64,000 nt of DNA from IMG/VR virus record IMGVR_UViG_3300028891_000081, positions 1-64,000 of that record; one strand, given 5' to 3'. Below, in pieces: positions 51,772 to 59,467 of the stretch. Below the pieces are notes generated by a model, which did no database searches, was not told the origin of the DNA, and saw only the letters and a program-made list of their open reading frames with translations. Position 1 is the stretch's first letter; the number at the start of each line of letters is the position of its first letter. The translations under genes and the position numbers were made by a program. Origin of the DNA: a virus.

Positions 51772-52101
51772 ATGGGACTATATTTTGATGGTACTCCTAT
51801 ACTTGAGGAAGAAATGCTAGAGCATTACCTTGGCATACCTAGGGAGGAACAGGTTCCAGCATGGAAGTCACCTAATGGAACCTTCACTGTCGAGCTATTA
51901 GAGCCTTCTGAACGTCTATGGATATGGACAAACATCCGGACTGGTAAGACTGTCATAACTGGGGATGAAGGGAACGGCTGGTGTGTACCCCTGATTGTGG
52001 CTGACACCCGTACCGAGGCAATTAGGAAATATTTAAAGAACCCTCCAAAAGCCAGATATCCAGGGTTGATAGATGTCCTAGAGAGTCTTGCTAGTGTATA
52101 G
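51772..52101 (+). CDS. Unknown protein
   Basis: 109 residues. Middle strands (FTVELLEPSERLWIWTNIRT) and a C-terminal helix. The start directly follows the palindrome. Precedes the RNA locus. Confidence 0.6.
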   Translation: MGLYFDGTPILEEEMLEHYLGIPREEQVPAWKSPNGTFTVELLEPSERLWIWTNIRTGKTVITGDEGNGWCVPLIVADTRTEAIRKYLKNPPKARYPGLIDVLESLASV

Positions 52102-52107
52102 AGCTCC

Positions 52108-52121
52108 GAAATGCTTAAATA
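52108..52121 (+). promoter_or_regulatory. BRE/TATA promoter of the structured RNA
   Basis: CGAAATG plus CTTAAATA, the same 14-base core as at 41496. Initiation about 25 bases on would place the RNA 5' end near 52141, just before the first hairpin. Confidence 0.75.
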
Positions 52122-52140
52122 TCCCATCCTTACCCAAAAG

Positions 52141-52391
52141 GTCAGAAACCAAGGTGTGACTTGGTGGGAGCTTACAAACCTGAACAATTATCAGGGTTCC
52201 AAAATTAGCTCCCACCACTTTCACACTTTAAATCCCGCCTGTCTTAGTCTACGTTCCAGGTCGTAAGTCCCGCATCTTACCTGACTTGACTACCCGGCTT
52301 AGACTAAAGGTGTGGGCAAGCTAGGAGCTTACAAACTGTGCAGTTCGGGTGCAGGGATAGCTCCTGGCACTTCCACACAAGTCAAGGCGGG
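52141..52391 (+). ncRNA. Structured RNA with two homologous hairpin domains (candidate Y-like RNA)
   Basis: GC-richer than its surroundings and without a gene. Domain A (52154-52226): 6-bp stem GTGTGA/TCACAC, internal loop CTT against ACTT, 10-bp stem GGTGGGAGCT/AGCTCCCACC, and a loop with TACAAA and a CCTGA/TCAGG hairpin. Domain B (52310-52378): GTGTGG/CCACAC, GCAA against ACTT, GCTAGGAGCT/AGCTCCTGGC, TACAAA and a CTG/CAG hairpin. The stems differ between A and B by compensating changes. Between them are TTAGTCTA/TAGACTAA and CAGGTAAG-type/CTTACCTG stems. CCCGCCT (52234) pairs with AGGCGGG (52385), enclosing the middle and domain B. The Ro60-like gene begins 321 bases later. Confidence 0.72.
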
Positions 52392-52478
52392 CCCAATTCC
52401 ATTCTGGTCATCCCCCATGTTTTATAGACTGTCCATGGAAAGGATAGACAAAATATAAAATGTAAGGAGAGTGATAAG

Positions 52479-52679
52479 TTGCCGGAAGTAGAGCTTAGGA
52501 TAGTTAGTAGAGGAGAGAGTACCTCTCTTAAAGTGGATAGCTCCCTTAAGGAAGCTAGTGACGAGGAGATTTTTAGCTACGTTAGTGAAGTAGCCAACAT
52601 AGAGCTTGACAGCAATGAGTACTGTATAGACAAGACAGAAGAGGCTATCCTTGTTAGGCCAAGAGCTGTTTATGGATAG
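52479..52679 (+). CDS. Small beta-grasp-like protein ending in Gly
   Basis: 66 residues from TTG 52479 with AAGGAGAG upstream. Strand-strand-helix-strand pattern (VELRIVSRGESTSLKVDSSL, EEIFSYVSEVANI, EYCIDKTEEAILVRPRAVYG) and a C-terminal Gly recall ubiquitin-like proteins and the small C component of PRTRC-type cassettes. An E1-like gene lies at 57668. Homology is not proven. Confidence 0.45.
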   Translation: MPEVELRIVSRGESTSLKVDSSLKEASDEEIFSYVSEVANIELDSNEYCIDKTEEAILVRPRAVYG

Positions 52680-52680
52680 A

Positions 52681-52699
52681 CTATATCTGAGAGATATAG
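52681..52699 (+). repeat. Dispersed 19-bp palindrome, copy 11
   Basis: CTATATC-TGAGA-GATATAG, perfect arms, between the small beta-grasp-like gene and the TROVE gene. Confidence 0.8.
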
Positions 52700-52711
52700 A
52701 GGGGATTAGCT

Positions 52712-54166
52712 ATGAGTAACGAACAAGCATCAGCTAACCTCCAGATGTTCTCTGCTATCATGAACTGTCCACATGGCAATCTGGATGAGATATTTGGGGT
52801 TCATAGACAGGTCAAGGATGTTAATCCTCTATTCTATTCCAGATTTGCCAGCTGGTACATAGAGAATGGAACTGTCAGAGATCACAAGGTAGCTTTCGTA
52901 AAGACACTCATGGAAGCTGATGAGAGCCAGCTGAGAGATATTGGATGGGCTCTACTCCAGAAGCTACCACTTAGGCTAGTCTATCAAGTTGTCTATCATG
53001 CAAGGAAGACCAGAAGTCTTAGATCAGCTGTGAAACATTACTTAGCTGAACTTAGCTATAGGAGGCTTGTTAGCTACATTCTACGTTCTAAGAAGGAACT
53101 CCTATATATTGTGAGAGCCCTACACATTCCTACAGACAGATCATCTAATCCTAACTTCAAGCTTATAGGTGAAGAGCTGTTCAAGAGGACTGGAACCGTT
53201 AGGAAAGCTTTCAGAGAGCTTAGAGAGGAGGAAGACCCCAATAGGGTAGCTGAGATACTCAGTAAGCTTCCGGTTCCATCCTACATAGCTCTGACAACTA
53301 TCAAGGTAAGGACTCCAGAGATACTGAGAGCTCTAATAAAGGGAATGACTCCAAATGAGCTTTTACAGTCCTTAAACATGCTTGGTAGGTTCAGAGCTAT
53401 TAAGCCTAACATGGACATCATAAAGGGTAAGATAGAAGCTGCTCTTAGTGATAAACGGGTAAGTGCATCAAGGATACTCAACATTCTATCCTATCTTGAT
53501 CCAGCTAAGGTGCCATACGAGCTGTTTAAGCTTCTTGAGAACACCATAGTACTAAAGTCCAGGAACACCAGCAAGCTAGACGTTAGAGTGTCCATACACA
53601 TTGATGTCTCTGGCTCTATGCAACCAGCCATCGAAGCTGGAAGAATGCTAGCTACTGCATTGACTCTGGCATGTAAGGAGCCTCCCTCAGTATATGCAGT
53701 TGGAGAGAGTCCAGTCAAGGTAGTTCCAGTAGACTATTCACCTACCGGGTGGAGGGAAGCATTCTCTCTGCTAAGGACTGGAGGATGGACACCACTGGGA
53801 GCTGGACTGCAGCTCATGAGGATGCTCAATGATACATGTGACACTCTGGTTCTCATAACCGACGAAGCTGAGAACCATCCTCCAAGGTTTGTTGATGAAT
53901 ACTCCAAACTTACCTTCAAGCCAAAGGTTATAATTCTGGGAATCAATACTGGCAGAGATTCGTACTTCAGGAGAGGACTGGAGAGAGCTGGTATAAACTA
54001 TGAGAGAGTGACAATAGAGAAGGTAGACCAGTATTCTGTAGACCAGATAGTTGCATTGATAGGGGAGAGCTCTCCATCCAGGGTTGTAGCTGAGATAATG
54101 AGTACTGTCCCACCTACCAGGCCAGAGTATACTAAGAAACCTATGTACTGGATATCTTCAAAATAA
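52712..54166 (+). CDS. TROVE-VWA protein, Ro60-like
   Basis: 484 residues. Residues about 1-290 are the TROVE helical-repeat ring (FYSRFASWYIENG...DHKVAFVKTL, LVYQVVYHARKTRSLRSAV, LGRFRAI). The C-terminal VWA domain has a MIDAS motif IDVSGSM (Asp298), a TGGWTPLGAGL loop and LVLITDEAEN. This is the complete Ro60/Rsr architecture. Ro proteins bind Y RNAs and the ends of misfolded RNAs in the ring cavity and, in bacteria, can tether nucleases such as PNPase. The structured RNA upstream is the likely partner. GGGGATT upstream of ATG. Confidence 0.9.
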   Translation: MSNEQASANLQMFSAIMNCPHGNLDEIFGVHRQVKDVNPLFYSRFASWYIENGTVRDHKVAFVKTLMEADESQLRDIGWALLQKLPLRLVYQVVYHARKTRSLRSAVKHYLAELSYRRLVSYILRSKKELLYIVRALHIPTDRSSNPNFKLIGEELFKRTGTVRKAFRELREEEDPNRVAEILSKLPVPSYIALTTIKVRTPEILRALIKGMTPNELLQSLNMLGRFRAIKPNMDIIKGKIEAALSDKRVSASRILNILSYLDPAKVPYELFKLLENTIVLKSRNTSKLDVRVSIHIDVSGSMQPAIEAGRMLATALTLACKEPPSVYAVGESPVKVVPVDYSPTGWREAFSLLRTGGWTPLGAGLQLMRMLNDTCDTLVLITDEAENHPPRFVDEYSKLTFKPKVIILGINTGRDSYFRRGLERAGINYERVTIEKVDQYSVDQIVALIGESSPSRVVAEIMSTVPPTRPEYTKKPMYWISSK

Positions 54167-54207
54167 CCTCTCTACTATTTTAAGATAAGATGGAGGTGTA
54201 AACACAC

Positions 54208-54429
54208 ATGGAGGATAAGACTGGAGAAGTGAATGTACTCTGTGAAATCGATTCAATAATTGAAGAGCTAAGGTTTGATCATGAAGTAGCTACTCTACTA
54301 AACTTGGTGTCTATGAAGCATGAACCATTAAAAGGTGTCAGCTCATTCTTCAAGAGAAGAACCATGACACACATTGCTAAGATGAACAGCATCAGAAGCA
54401 GGCTAGGGGCACTTATGAACTCTCAGTGA
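54208..54429 (+). CDS. Small helical protein, unknown
   Basis: 73 residues with GGAGGTG upstream. Helical with a basic C-terminal half (FFKRRTMTHIAKMNSIRSRL). Immediately downstream of the Ro60-like gene. Confidence 0.52.
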   Translation: MEDKTGEVNVLCEIDSIIEELRFDHEVATLLNLVSMKHEPLKGVSSFFKRRTMTHIAKMNSIRSRLGALMNSQ

Positions 54430-54443
54430 GGACTGAGGAGCAT

Positions 54444-54557
54444 ATGTCAAGGAAATGTCCAAGGTGCAAAACAAGCCTTAAGCCTTTGTTCCATAAGGAT
54501 GCACTTAGAGGCTGGTACTGTCCAAAATGTAAGAGGGGAGTAAAATTCCTGTCATAG
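54444..54557 (+). CDS. Zinc-ribbon mini-protein
   Basis: 37 residues from ATG 54444. CPRCKTSL and CPKCKRG make a complete ribbon. Basic, likely nucleic-acid binding. Confidence 0.58.
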   Translation: MSRKCPRCKTSLKPLFHKDALRGWYCPKCKRGVKFLS

Positions 54558-54573
54558 GAGGTGTATATCTGTC

Positions 54574-54831
54574 TTGGTACAAATGTCTTTCATACCTGGT
54601 ATTGGCCCTGTATTTATTGACGGAAGAGGCTATGTTACCCAAGCTGCCATTCTAGGGACATGTCCAAAATGTGGAGGGTACTTGGTATCCATACCTGTGG
54701 ATTTGATTAGTGCGTCTTTGCTGGGATGTCCAGGAAGACCTAGGTGTATCAATTGTGGATGGATACCAAGCTTAGGTGTGTACGACAAGGGTAAATTCCC
54801 CAATAGCAAGCTATGTAGTAAGCCCAAGTAG
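54574..54831 (+). CDS. Zinc-ribbon protein
   Basis: 85 residues from TTG 54574 with AGGAGGT upstream (ATG 54583 possible). CPKCGGY and CINCGW with another Cys before. No further family. Confidence 0.6.
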   Translation: MVQMSFIPGIGPVFIDGRGYVTQAAILGTCPKCGGYLVSIPVDLISASLLGCPGRPRCINCGWIPSLGVYDKGKFPNSKLCSKPK

Positions 54832-54870
54832 ACATGGGCAGTGTTTAATTACGTATAAGCAGGTGTAAAC

Positions 54871-55308
54871 ATGAAGACACGCCTAGTTTCTAGACCCCTT
54901 AAGCTGAAAACAGTGACTATGGTGGTTGGTAAATGTCCCATTAGCTCCAGGAGAGGATTGTTCGGTTCATTCCCACATGACGTATGTAAGAGATGTAAGT
55001 TCTTTGATGACAACTTTTGTTCAATGATGGAGTATCACACTAAGCTCAAGTCCAAACGTGTGGAGATAGACGATGATCCATTTGGAGCTCTCACTCCTGA
55101 TGACTATTACTACACAATAGAATGCTACAGGTGCAGTTCTAACGTCTTGTTTCATTCTTCGTACTCACATCTAACTAAAGGAGACACTGGTAAGTGTCTG
55201 AAGTGTGGCTTAGAACATGTCTACCTTAGGAGGAAAGGTGAATACCTGGTGTTTGCCATATCCCTTAAAGATCTGGGTGCAATGAAAGTACGTTTAAATG
55301 AGGGGTAA
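54871..55308 (+). CDS. Cys-rich protein with two metal sites
   Basis: 145 residues. GKCPISSRRG with CKRCKFFDDNFC in the N-terminal half; CYRCSSNVLFH...KCLKCGLEH in the C-terminal half. The first site resembles YkgJ/SWIM-like Cys clusters, the second a zinc ribbon. Basic N-terminus. Confidence 0.58.
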   Translation: MKTRLVSRPLKLKTVTMVVGKCPISSRRGLFGSFPHDVCKRCKFFDDNFCSMMEYHTKLKSKRVEIDDDPFGALTPDDYYYTIECYRCSSNVLFHSSYSHLTKGDTGKCLKCGLEHVYLRRKGEYLVFAISLKDLGAMKVRLNEG

Positions 55309-55311
55309 ACA

Positions 55312-55596
55312 GTGGAGCTATGGACTCTGTTTTTTTATAATCTTGTCCAGACAATGGAATGGATGTGCATAGGTGTAATTGGGGGATTCATATACGAGCT
55401 GAAAAGGAGACTGGCTATTATCCTTGGGCTGACCCTTCTAGTGCTTATGGTATCTGCATCATTCATAGGTTTGCTTAAAGGTGTTCCATTGGAGTATAAC
55501 CCTCTTAAGTACATCGGTAGCTATATTGGAGGGATATTGTTCTGGCCTAGCTTTTCTTCTGGACAGAGTCTAGCTAGGAAATTTAGGGATGCCTGA
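55312..55596 (+). CDS. Membrane protein, three hydrophobic segments
   Basis: 94 residues from GTG 55312. Segments near FFYNLVQTMEWMCIGVIGGF, AIILGLTLLVLMVSASFIG and YIGSYIGGILFW. No family recognised. Confidence 0.58.
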   Translation: MELWTLFFYNLVQTMEWMCIGVIGGFIYELKRRLAIILGLTLLVLMVSASFIGLLKGVPLEYNPLKYIGSYIGGILFWPSFSSGQSLARKFRDA

Positions 55597-55617
55597 ACAT
55601 TTACCAAAGTGAGGTTT

Positions 55618-55791
55618 ATGCCTGAAGAAAGCAAGTCTATTTTCCTATGCCATTATTGTGGCAAGAGGGTTGAACGTCTTAAGGGTATAAATGTAAATTC
55701 TGAGCCTATCCTGGATCATCATGGACAGCTTATAGGGTATGTGATAGTGACTTATTGCAGCTATGAATGTATGGTTGCTGGTGAGCTATGA
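55618..55791 (+). CDS. Zinc protein with CSYEC-GEL ending
   Basis: 57 residues from ATG 55618 with GAGG upstream. CHYCGKRV early and YCSYECMVAGEL at the C-terminus; the same ending recurs in the protein at 62804, so they are paralogues. Overlaps the next gene by four bases. Confidence 0.6.
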   Translation: MPEESKSIFLCHYCGKRVERLKGINVNSEPILDHHGQLIGYVIVTYCSYECMVAGEL

Positions 55792-56603
55792 AATTGTTTA
55801 TCAGTCATGTGCTTCCTGGAAGCAGGAAGGTAGTTAAGCTTGACAGGTCTGGAGCCAGAGAGTTCATCCTAAAGGGATGTACACCAGAAAATTGTGGAGT
55901 CTTATGGTTTAGAGAGAACGGTATATATGCTGTACCAGAGAGAGAAGCAGAGATACATGAAAGAAATGAGTACTATGACAAGCTTGAGCTCCCGAGAGTG
56001 TATGTGTTTCCAGTTCTTAGGACGAGATACTGGATGTGTATCCCTTCTATAGAGCATCATTACAGGAGGCATGTGCCATACTCAGCTCCCCTACCATTAC
56101 TGTTCAGTCCATCTCTGTCTGTCTTGGAACCAGTGGTAGCAAGAGTATACAGAGGCAAACGGACTTACCTGTTCTTTGAGAACTATCATCGTAAGTATGA
56201 CTATGGTATAGTGGAGGAAGCTAGGAGTGTCCTTGAAGAGATTAAGAGTAAGAACATCAGGGACACTAGTTCAGTTCTGGACAAATTGTCTGTACCAAGA
56301 GAGCTCAAGAAGGCCCTGAAGCTTATAGCTGACTCTATGGTTCCACCTTTAGAAAAGCTTGTTAGATATTCACTTAGGCTGGTAGGAGCTGAGCTTGTAT
56401 CGTTGAAGGACTGGGGTAAAGACTTATACAAGGTAGAATATAGATACAAAGACAGGCTTGACAATGTACTCATCGACAGCTCGTTATTTGTAAGGGACAG
56501 TGGGATTTGCTTATCTGGAAGAGACAGAGACTTCGATTTAGCTTCTATAGTTATAGTGAAACACCAGTTTTATGAGGGCCTACATGAGAATGACTACTAC
56601 TAG
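55788..56603 (+). CDS. Unknown protein (possible PRTRC B/E2-like)
   Basis: 271 residues. A central APLPLLFSPSLSV then RGKRTYLFFENYHRKYDYG resembles the P-PLLF...Y-F-N...G spacing of PRTRC protein B, but the usual Cys after the N is missing. The C-terminal part is alpha/beta with a final Tyr-rich tail. Treat the family link as weak. Confidence 0.35.
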   Translation: MKLFISHVLPGSRKVVKLDRSGAREFILKGCTPENCGVLWFRENGIYAVPEREAEIHERNEYYDKLELPRVYVFPVLRTRYWMCIPSIEHHYRRHVPYSAPLPLLFSPSLSVLEPVVARVYRGKRTYLFFENYHRKYDYGIVEEARSVLEEIKSKNIRDTSSVLDKLSVPRELKKALKLIADSMVPPLEKLVRYSLRLVGAELVSLKDWGKDLYKVEYRYKDRLDNVLIDSSLFVRDSGICLSGRDRDFDLASIVIVKHQFYEGLHENDYY

Positions 56604-56614
56604 AGAGGATAGAA

Positions 56615-56896
56615 ATGATAAAGATCAAGCGTTTTGTGGAACAGACAATAGAGATGGATGGGAACAAGACTGGGATATGCTGGAATGAGTCTATGGCTAG
56701 AAAGAGGATAGTCAAGGTTAGGGCTGGAGACGAAATGTGTCCAGTAGGCTTAATCCGTAGAGGTAGAACATGGGGCATATACGATGGGATATACTGTGCA
56801 GAGTGTCCTTACTTCATAACAGAAGAGTCCCTGGAACATCCTGACAGCTATCAGGTTAAGCTCTTGAAGAAGCTAAGAGAAAGGGTGAAGCTATAG
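56615..56896 (+). CDS. Cys-containing protein, unknown
   Basis: 93 residues. CPVGLIRRGRTWGIYDGIYC with AECPY gives three or four ligand Cys residues. Helical ends. Confidence 0.52.
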   Translation: MIKIKRFVEQTIEMDGNKTGICWNESMARKRIVKVRAGDEMCPVGLIRRGRTWGIYDGIYCAECPYFITEESLEHPDSYQVKLLKKLRERVKL

Positions 56897-56898
56897 TA

Positions 56899-57264
56899 AT
56901 GGAAACAAAGATACTGTGGTACAGTGATCATGAGGGTGAAGCTACTGTACTGCCACCAAGTGTGTCTATAAAGAAAGCCTTAAGGCTTGGTACAAGAAAC
57001 TTGTGCTTATGGTATTTCTCCATACTCTACTTTACCGTAAAGGAGACAGTTACCAATGGAGGACTAAAAGAGATGTCAAAAAATGAATATCCTGAATATT
57101 GTAAAATTAGAACAAGCTTGTTGATTCCAATTCTTAGAGCTTACTTGGATGAGCAGGATTGGGGAGATTATGCTAGTGAGCTAGATAGACTAGCTGAATC
57201 TATACTGAGGGAGAACCCTTACCTGGATGAGACGATAAGAAGTGAGAAGCAAGACATGGAGTAA
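56899..57264 (+). CDS. Unknown protein
   Basis: 121 residues. Beta start (ETKILWYSDHEGEATVLPPS), helical C-terminus (IPILRAYLDEQDWGDYASEL). Starts two bases after the previous gene. No family recognised. Confidence 0.52.
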   Translation: METKILWYSDHEGEATVLPPSVSIKKALRLGTRNLCLWYFSILYFTVKETVTNGGLKEMSKNEYPEYCKIRTSLLIPILRAYLDEQDWGDYASELDRLAESILRENPYLDETIRSEKQDME

Positions 57265-57526
57265 TGGAGAGCTTATAAATTTGATAGAGACTAAGAAAGC
57301 TGTAAAGGTAATGACACGTTATGGGTTTCTAATATTTGAACCTAAGAAAGAGTTCTTAAGGGTACATGAGAGAAACGGCTGTTTAGGAATATTTGATTGT
57401 TCTATTGAAAATGAATCTAAAGGCTCTGCTGTGAGTATAGACTGTGAGAAAATAGCTGAGTTTAAAGAATGGATATACTGGTGTGTCCTAGATAAACATC
57501 TTACATACGAGAGTACAGTGTTTTGA
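57242..57526 (+). CDS. Small alpha/beta protein, unknown
   Basis: 94 residues from GTG 57242 (TTG 57281 also possible). Strands KVMTRYGFLIFEPKKE and GCLGIFDCSIE. Followed by 140 bases holding palindrome copy 12. Confidence 0.48.
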   Translation: MRSKTWSNGELINLIETKKAVKVMTRYGFLIFEPKKEFLRVHERNGCLGIFDCSIENESKGSAVSIDCEKIAEFKEWIYWCVLDKHLTYESTVF

Positions 57527-57572
57527 CTGTCTGGTATGTAACATAGCTCTCCTCTATAAGGTCAAGCATGTT

Positions 57573-57591
57573 GTATATCTCTCGGATATAC
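57573..57591 (+). repeat. Dispersed 19-bp palindrome, copy 12
   Basis: GTATATC-TCTCG-GATATAC. With the outer base the arms are 7 bp and perfect. It lies 77 bases before the E1-like gene. Confidence 0.78.
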
Positions 57592-57667
57592 ATGAAGTTT
57601 GAGATATATCATAATGTATCAGAAAATGTGAGGTTTCAATATAACCTTCATTAGGAGGGACTATTGA

Positions 57668-58315
57668 ATGGTCTCTAGAATGTTCCTTCATGAGGAGCTC
57701 CATAGGGGAAGACAGTTCAGTAAGCTCAGGGACAAGACAGTTACTATAGCTGGTTGTGGGGCACTTGGTAGCTGGACTTCAGTAATCCTGGCTAGAAGTG
57801 GAGTGTCAAGCTTTGTTTTGTATGACAAAGATCGTGTAGAGATGCACAACACATCTACCCAAGCCTTTACTTTAGAGAACCTTAACCAGTCCAAGGTAAG
57901 AGCTCTGTCTGGCATCCTTTACCAGATAAACAAAGCCAGAGCTAGGACATACTTTGTAGAAGTGAATGAAAGCAATGTTGAAGAGGTACTGTCTTCTGGA
58001 GATCTTACCATATGTACGTTTGACAACTATGAGTCCAGAAGGCTAATGAAGGAATATGCATGCAAGCTGAATGTACCATGTTTGTTTGGAGGTATAAACG
58101 GGAAGGCTGAGTATGGAGAGGTAAAATGGGCTAGTAATTATCTTCCTCCCCCAGACCCAGAAACAATAAATGTAGATCCATGCAGCTATCCACTTTCAAC
58201 CACTCTAGTGTTGTTTGCTTCATCTGTTCTAGCTGAGTCAGCCATAGAGTTTCTACTTACAGGGAGGAAGAAGGGTTCCAGCTTTGTGCTCAGATGGCTG
58301 TTTAGGGAAACATAA
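57668..58315 (+). CDS. ThiF/E1-like adenylating protein
   Basis: 215 residues. The Rossmann-type motif AGCGALGSW and LYDKDRVEMHN place it in the ThiF/MoeB/E1 superfamily, which adenylates the C-terminus of ubiquitin-like proteins. A Cys (VDPCSYPL) lies where E1-type enzymes hold a catalytic Cys, but this is not proven. The chain is shorter than a full E1. TAGGAGGG precedes the start. A small Gly-ending partner lies at 52479. Confidence 0.8.
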   Translation: MVSRMFLHEELHRGRQFSKLRDKTVTIAGCGALGSWTSVILARSGVSSFVLYDKDRVEMHNTSTQAFTLENLNQSKVRALSGILYQINKARARTYFVEVNESNVEEVLSSGDLTICTFDNYESRRLMKEYACKLNVPCLFGGINGKAEYGEVKWASNYLPPPDPETINVDPCSYPLSTTLVLFASSVLAESAIEFLLTGRKKGSSFVLRWLFRET

Positions 58316-58329
58316 AGGGGTACCGTCAA

Positions 58330-58410
58330 TTGGGGACAGTTAAGAGAGAGCTCCAAAATATTAGTAGAAAAATCTGGGCGTTCCATGGTATAGAGTGTTT
58401 TGTATCCTGA
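58330..58410 (+). CDS. Possible tiny ORF
   Basis: 26 codons from TTG 58330 with AGGGG upstream (GTVKRELQNISRKIWAFHGI). Low confidence; the gap otherwise holds nothing clear. Confidence 0.25.
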   Translation: MGTVKRELQNISRKIWAFHGIECFVS

Positions 58411-58440
58411 AGATTTAGAATAGAGGTGAGGTGAAAGAAC

Positions 58441-59004
58441 TTGAATGAGACAAGACCAGCTATATCAACAAGGTTTGAAGTACCTGGGAAAGTAACCAAA
58501 CTTCTGGTGTACTGTATAGACCCCAGGATCATAGCGTATGAGCTGGGAAAGTATGGGGTGTTTCTTGAGCACTACCGGGTTATCAGAACCAAGCCTAAGC
58601 CTCAGTACTGTGATCCAGTTCTGGTTACTGTGAGGTATGACACCATTGAGGATGTCCTCAGCTTCATTCAGACTTCCCAGCTGAGAGCTATAAGACTCTT
58701 CAAGACTGCCAGATATAAGTATAAGGTACCAGTGGGCTTCCTGTTTGGGACAGCTAGAAACCTACTTGGACTATTGAACAACAAGCATGGTTCGGTAACC
58801 ATCAAGATATCCAGCCATGATAGGAAGATAAGGGATCAATTCTACAACATAGCTCTGGAGATTAATGAAGAGTTCAGCTATGGACATAGGTTTGACTTTG
58901 ACGAGTATGACATAGACTTTGTACTAAAGGAGTACAACGGTATGGTTCACAAGGAGCTCATCACATACTTCTATGGCCCAGGTTATCCAAACATTAGGCT
59001 ATAA
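58441..59004 (+). CDS. Unknown alpha/beta protein
   Basis: 187 residues from TTG 58441 with GAGGTGAGG upstream. Starts KVTKLLVYCIDPRIIAYELG, later KVPVGFLFGTARNLLGLLNN and an acidic C-terminal helix. No family recognised. Confidence 0.6.
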   Translation: MNETRPAISTRFEVPGKVTKLLVYCIDPRIIAYELGKYGVFLEHYRVIRTKPKPQYCDPVLVTVRYDTIEDVLSFIQTSQLRAIRLFKTARYKYKVPVGFLFGTARNLLGLLNNKHGSVTIKISSHDRKIRDQFYNIALEINEEFSYGHRFDFDEYDIDFVLKEYNGMVHKELITYFYGPGYPNIRL

Positions 59005-59015
59005 GGAGGTTCTGG

Positions 59016-59189
59016 ATGTCCAGTCCACTTAGGCTGTCAGGGTTCATCTATGCTCTCTACATTAAGGATACTTTCATAGAATACTTTGAGTCGCATGAGG
59101 ATGCCATAAGATTTGCTAAGCACTTCTATCCTAACCTGGAGATAATCATCAAGCCAGTGTCCTACTTCAGGTATGAAGCTAAGAGGTGA
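59016..59189 (+). CDS. Small protein, unknown
   Basis: 57 residues from ATG 59016 with AAGGAGGT upstream. FIYALYIKDTFIEYFESHED then an alpha/beta end. Overlaps the next membrane protein gene. Confidence 0.55.
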   Translation: MSSPLRLSGFIYALYIKDTFIEYFESHEDAIRFAKHFYPNLEIIIKPVSYFRYEAKR

Positions 59190-59466
59190 ACATTTATTGA
59201 TAGGCATCATAATGGGAATAGGTAATCTTATATGCCTGATAGGAACGTTACTACAGATTAAGGAAGTAGTGAAGAACAGGGAAGCTCTGAGAGGATATTC
59301 CTTTCTGGGGTCATTACTGACCTTTATGGCTATGATATTCTTCTTGACAGGCTTTATACTACTCAGCTTATGGACAAGTGTCTTCCTAGCTATTCCCACC
59401 CTAGTTTACTGGTTTCTGGTGACACTCTATCTCATGATAGTCAAAGCACTGAGGAGAAGCTCCTAG
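59173..59466 (+). CDS. Membrane protein, SemiSWEET-like layout
   Basis: 97 residues with three hydrophobic segments. IGNLICLIGTLLQIKEVVKN followed by GYSFLGSLLTFMAMIFFLTG resembles the three-helix SemiSWEET/PQ-loop unit, but the PQ motif is replaced by LLQI. Function uncertain. Confidence 0.5.
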   Translation: MKLRGEHLLIGIIMGIGNLICLIGTLLQIKEVVKNREALRGYSFLGSLLTFMAMIFFLTGFILLSLWTSVFLAIPTLVYWFLVTLYLMIVKALRRSS

Positions 59467-59467
59467 A

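Noticed and set aside
52141-52391. tRNA, RNase P, SRP RNA or canonical Y RNA identity for the structured RNA
   Set aside because: No T-loop of the GTTCGAATC type, no cloverleaf, no SRP helix 8 or RNase P core was seen, and no exact match to the vertebrate Y RNA Ro-binding stem sequence.
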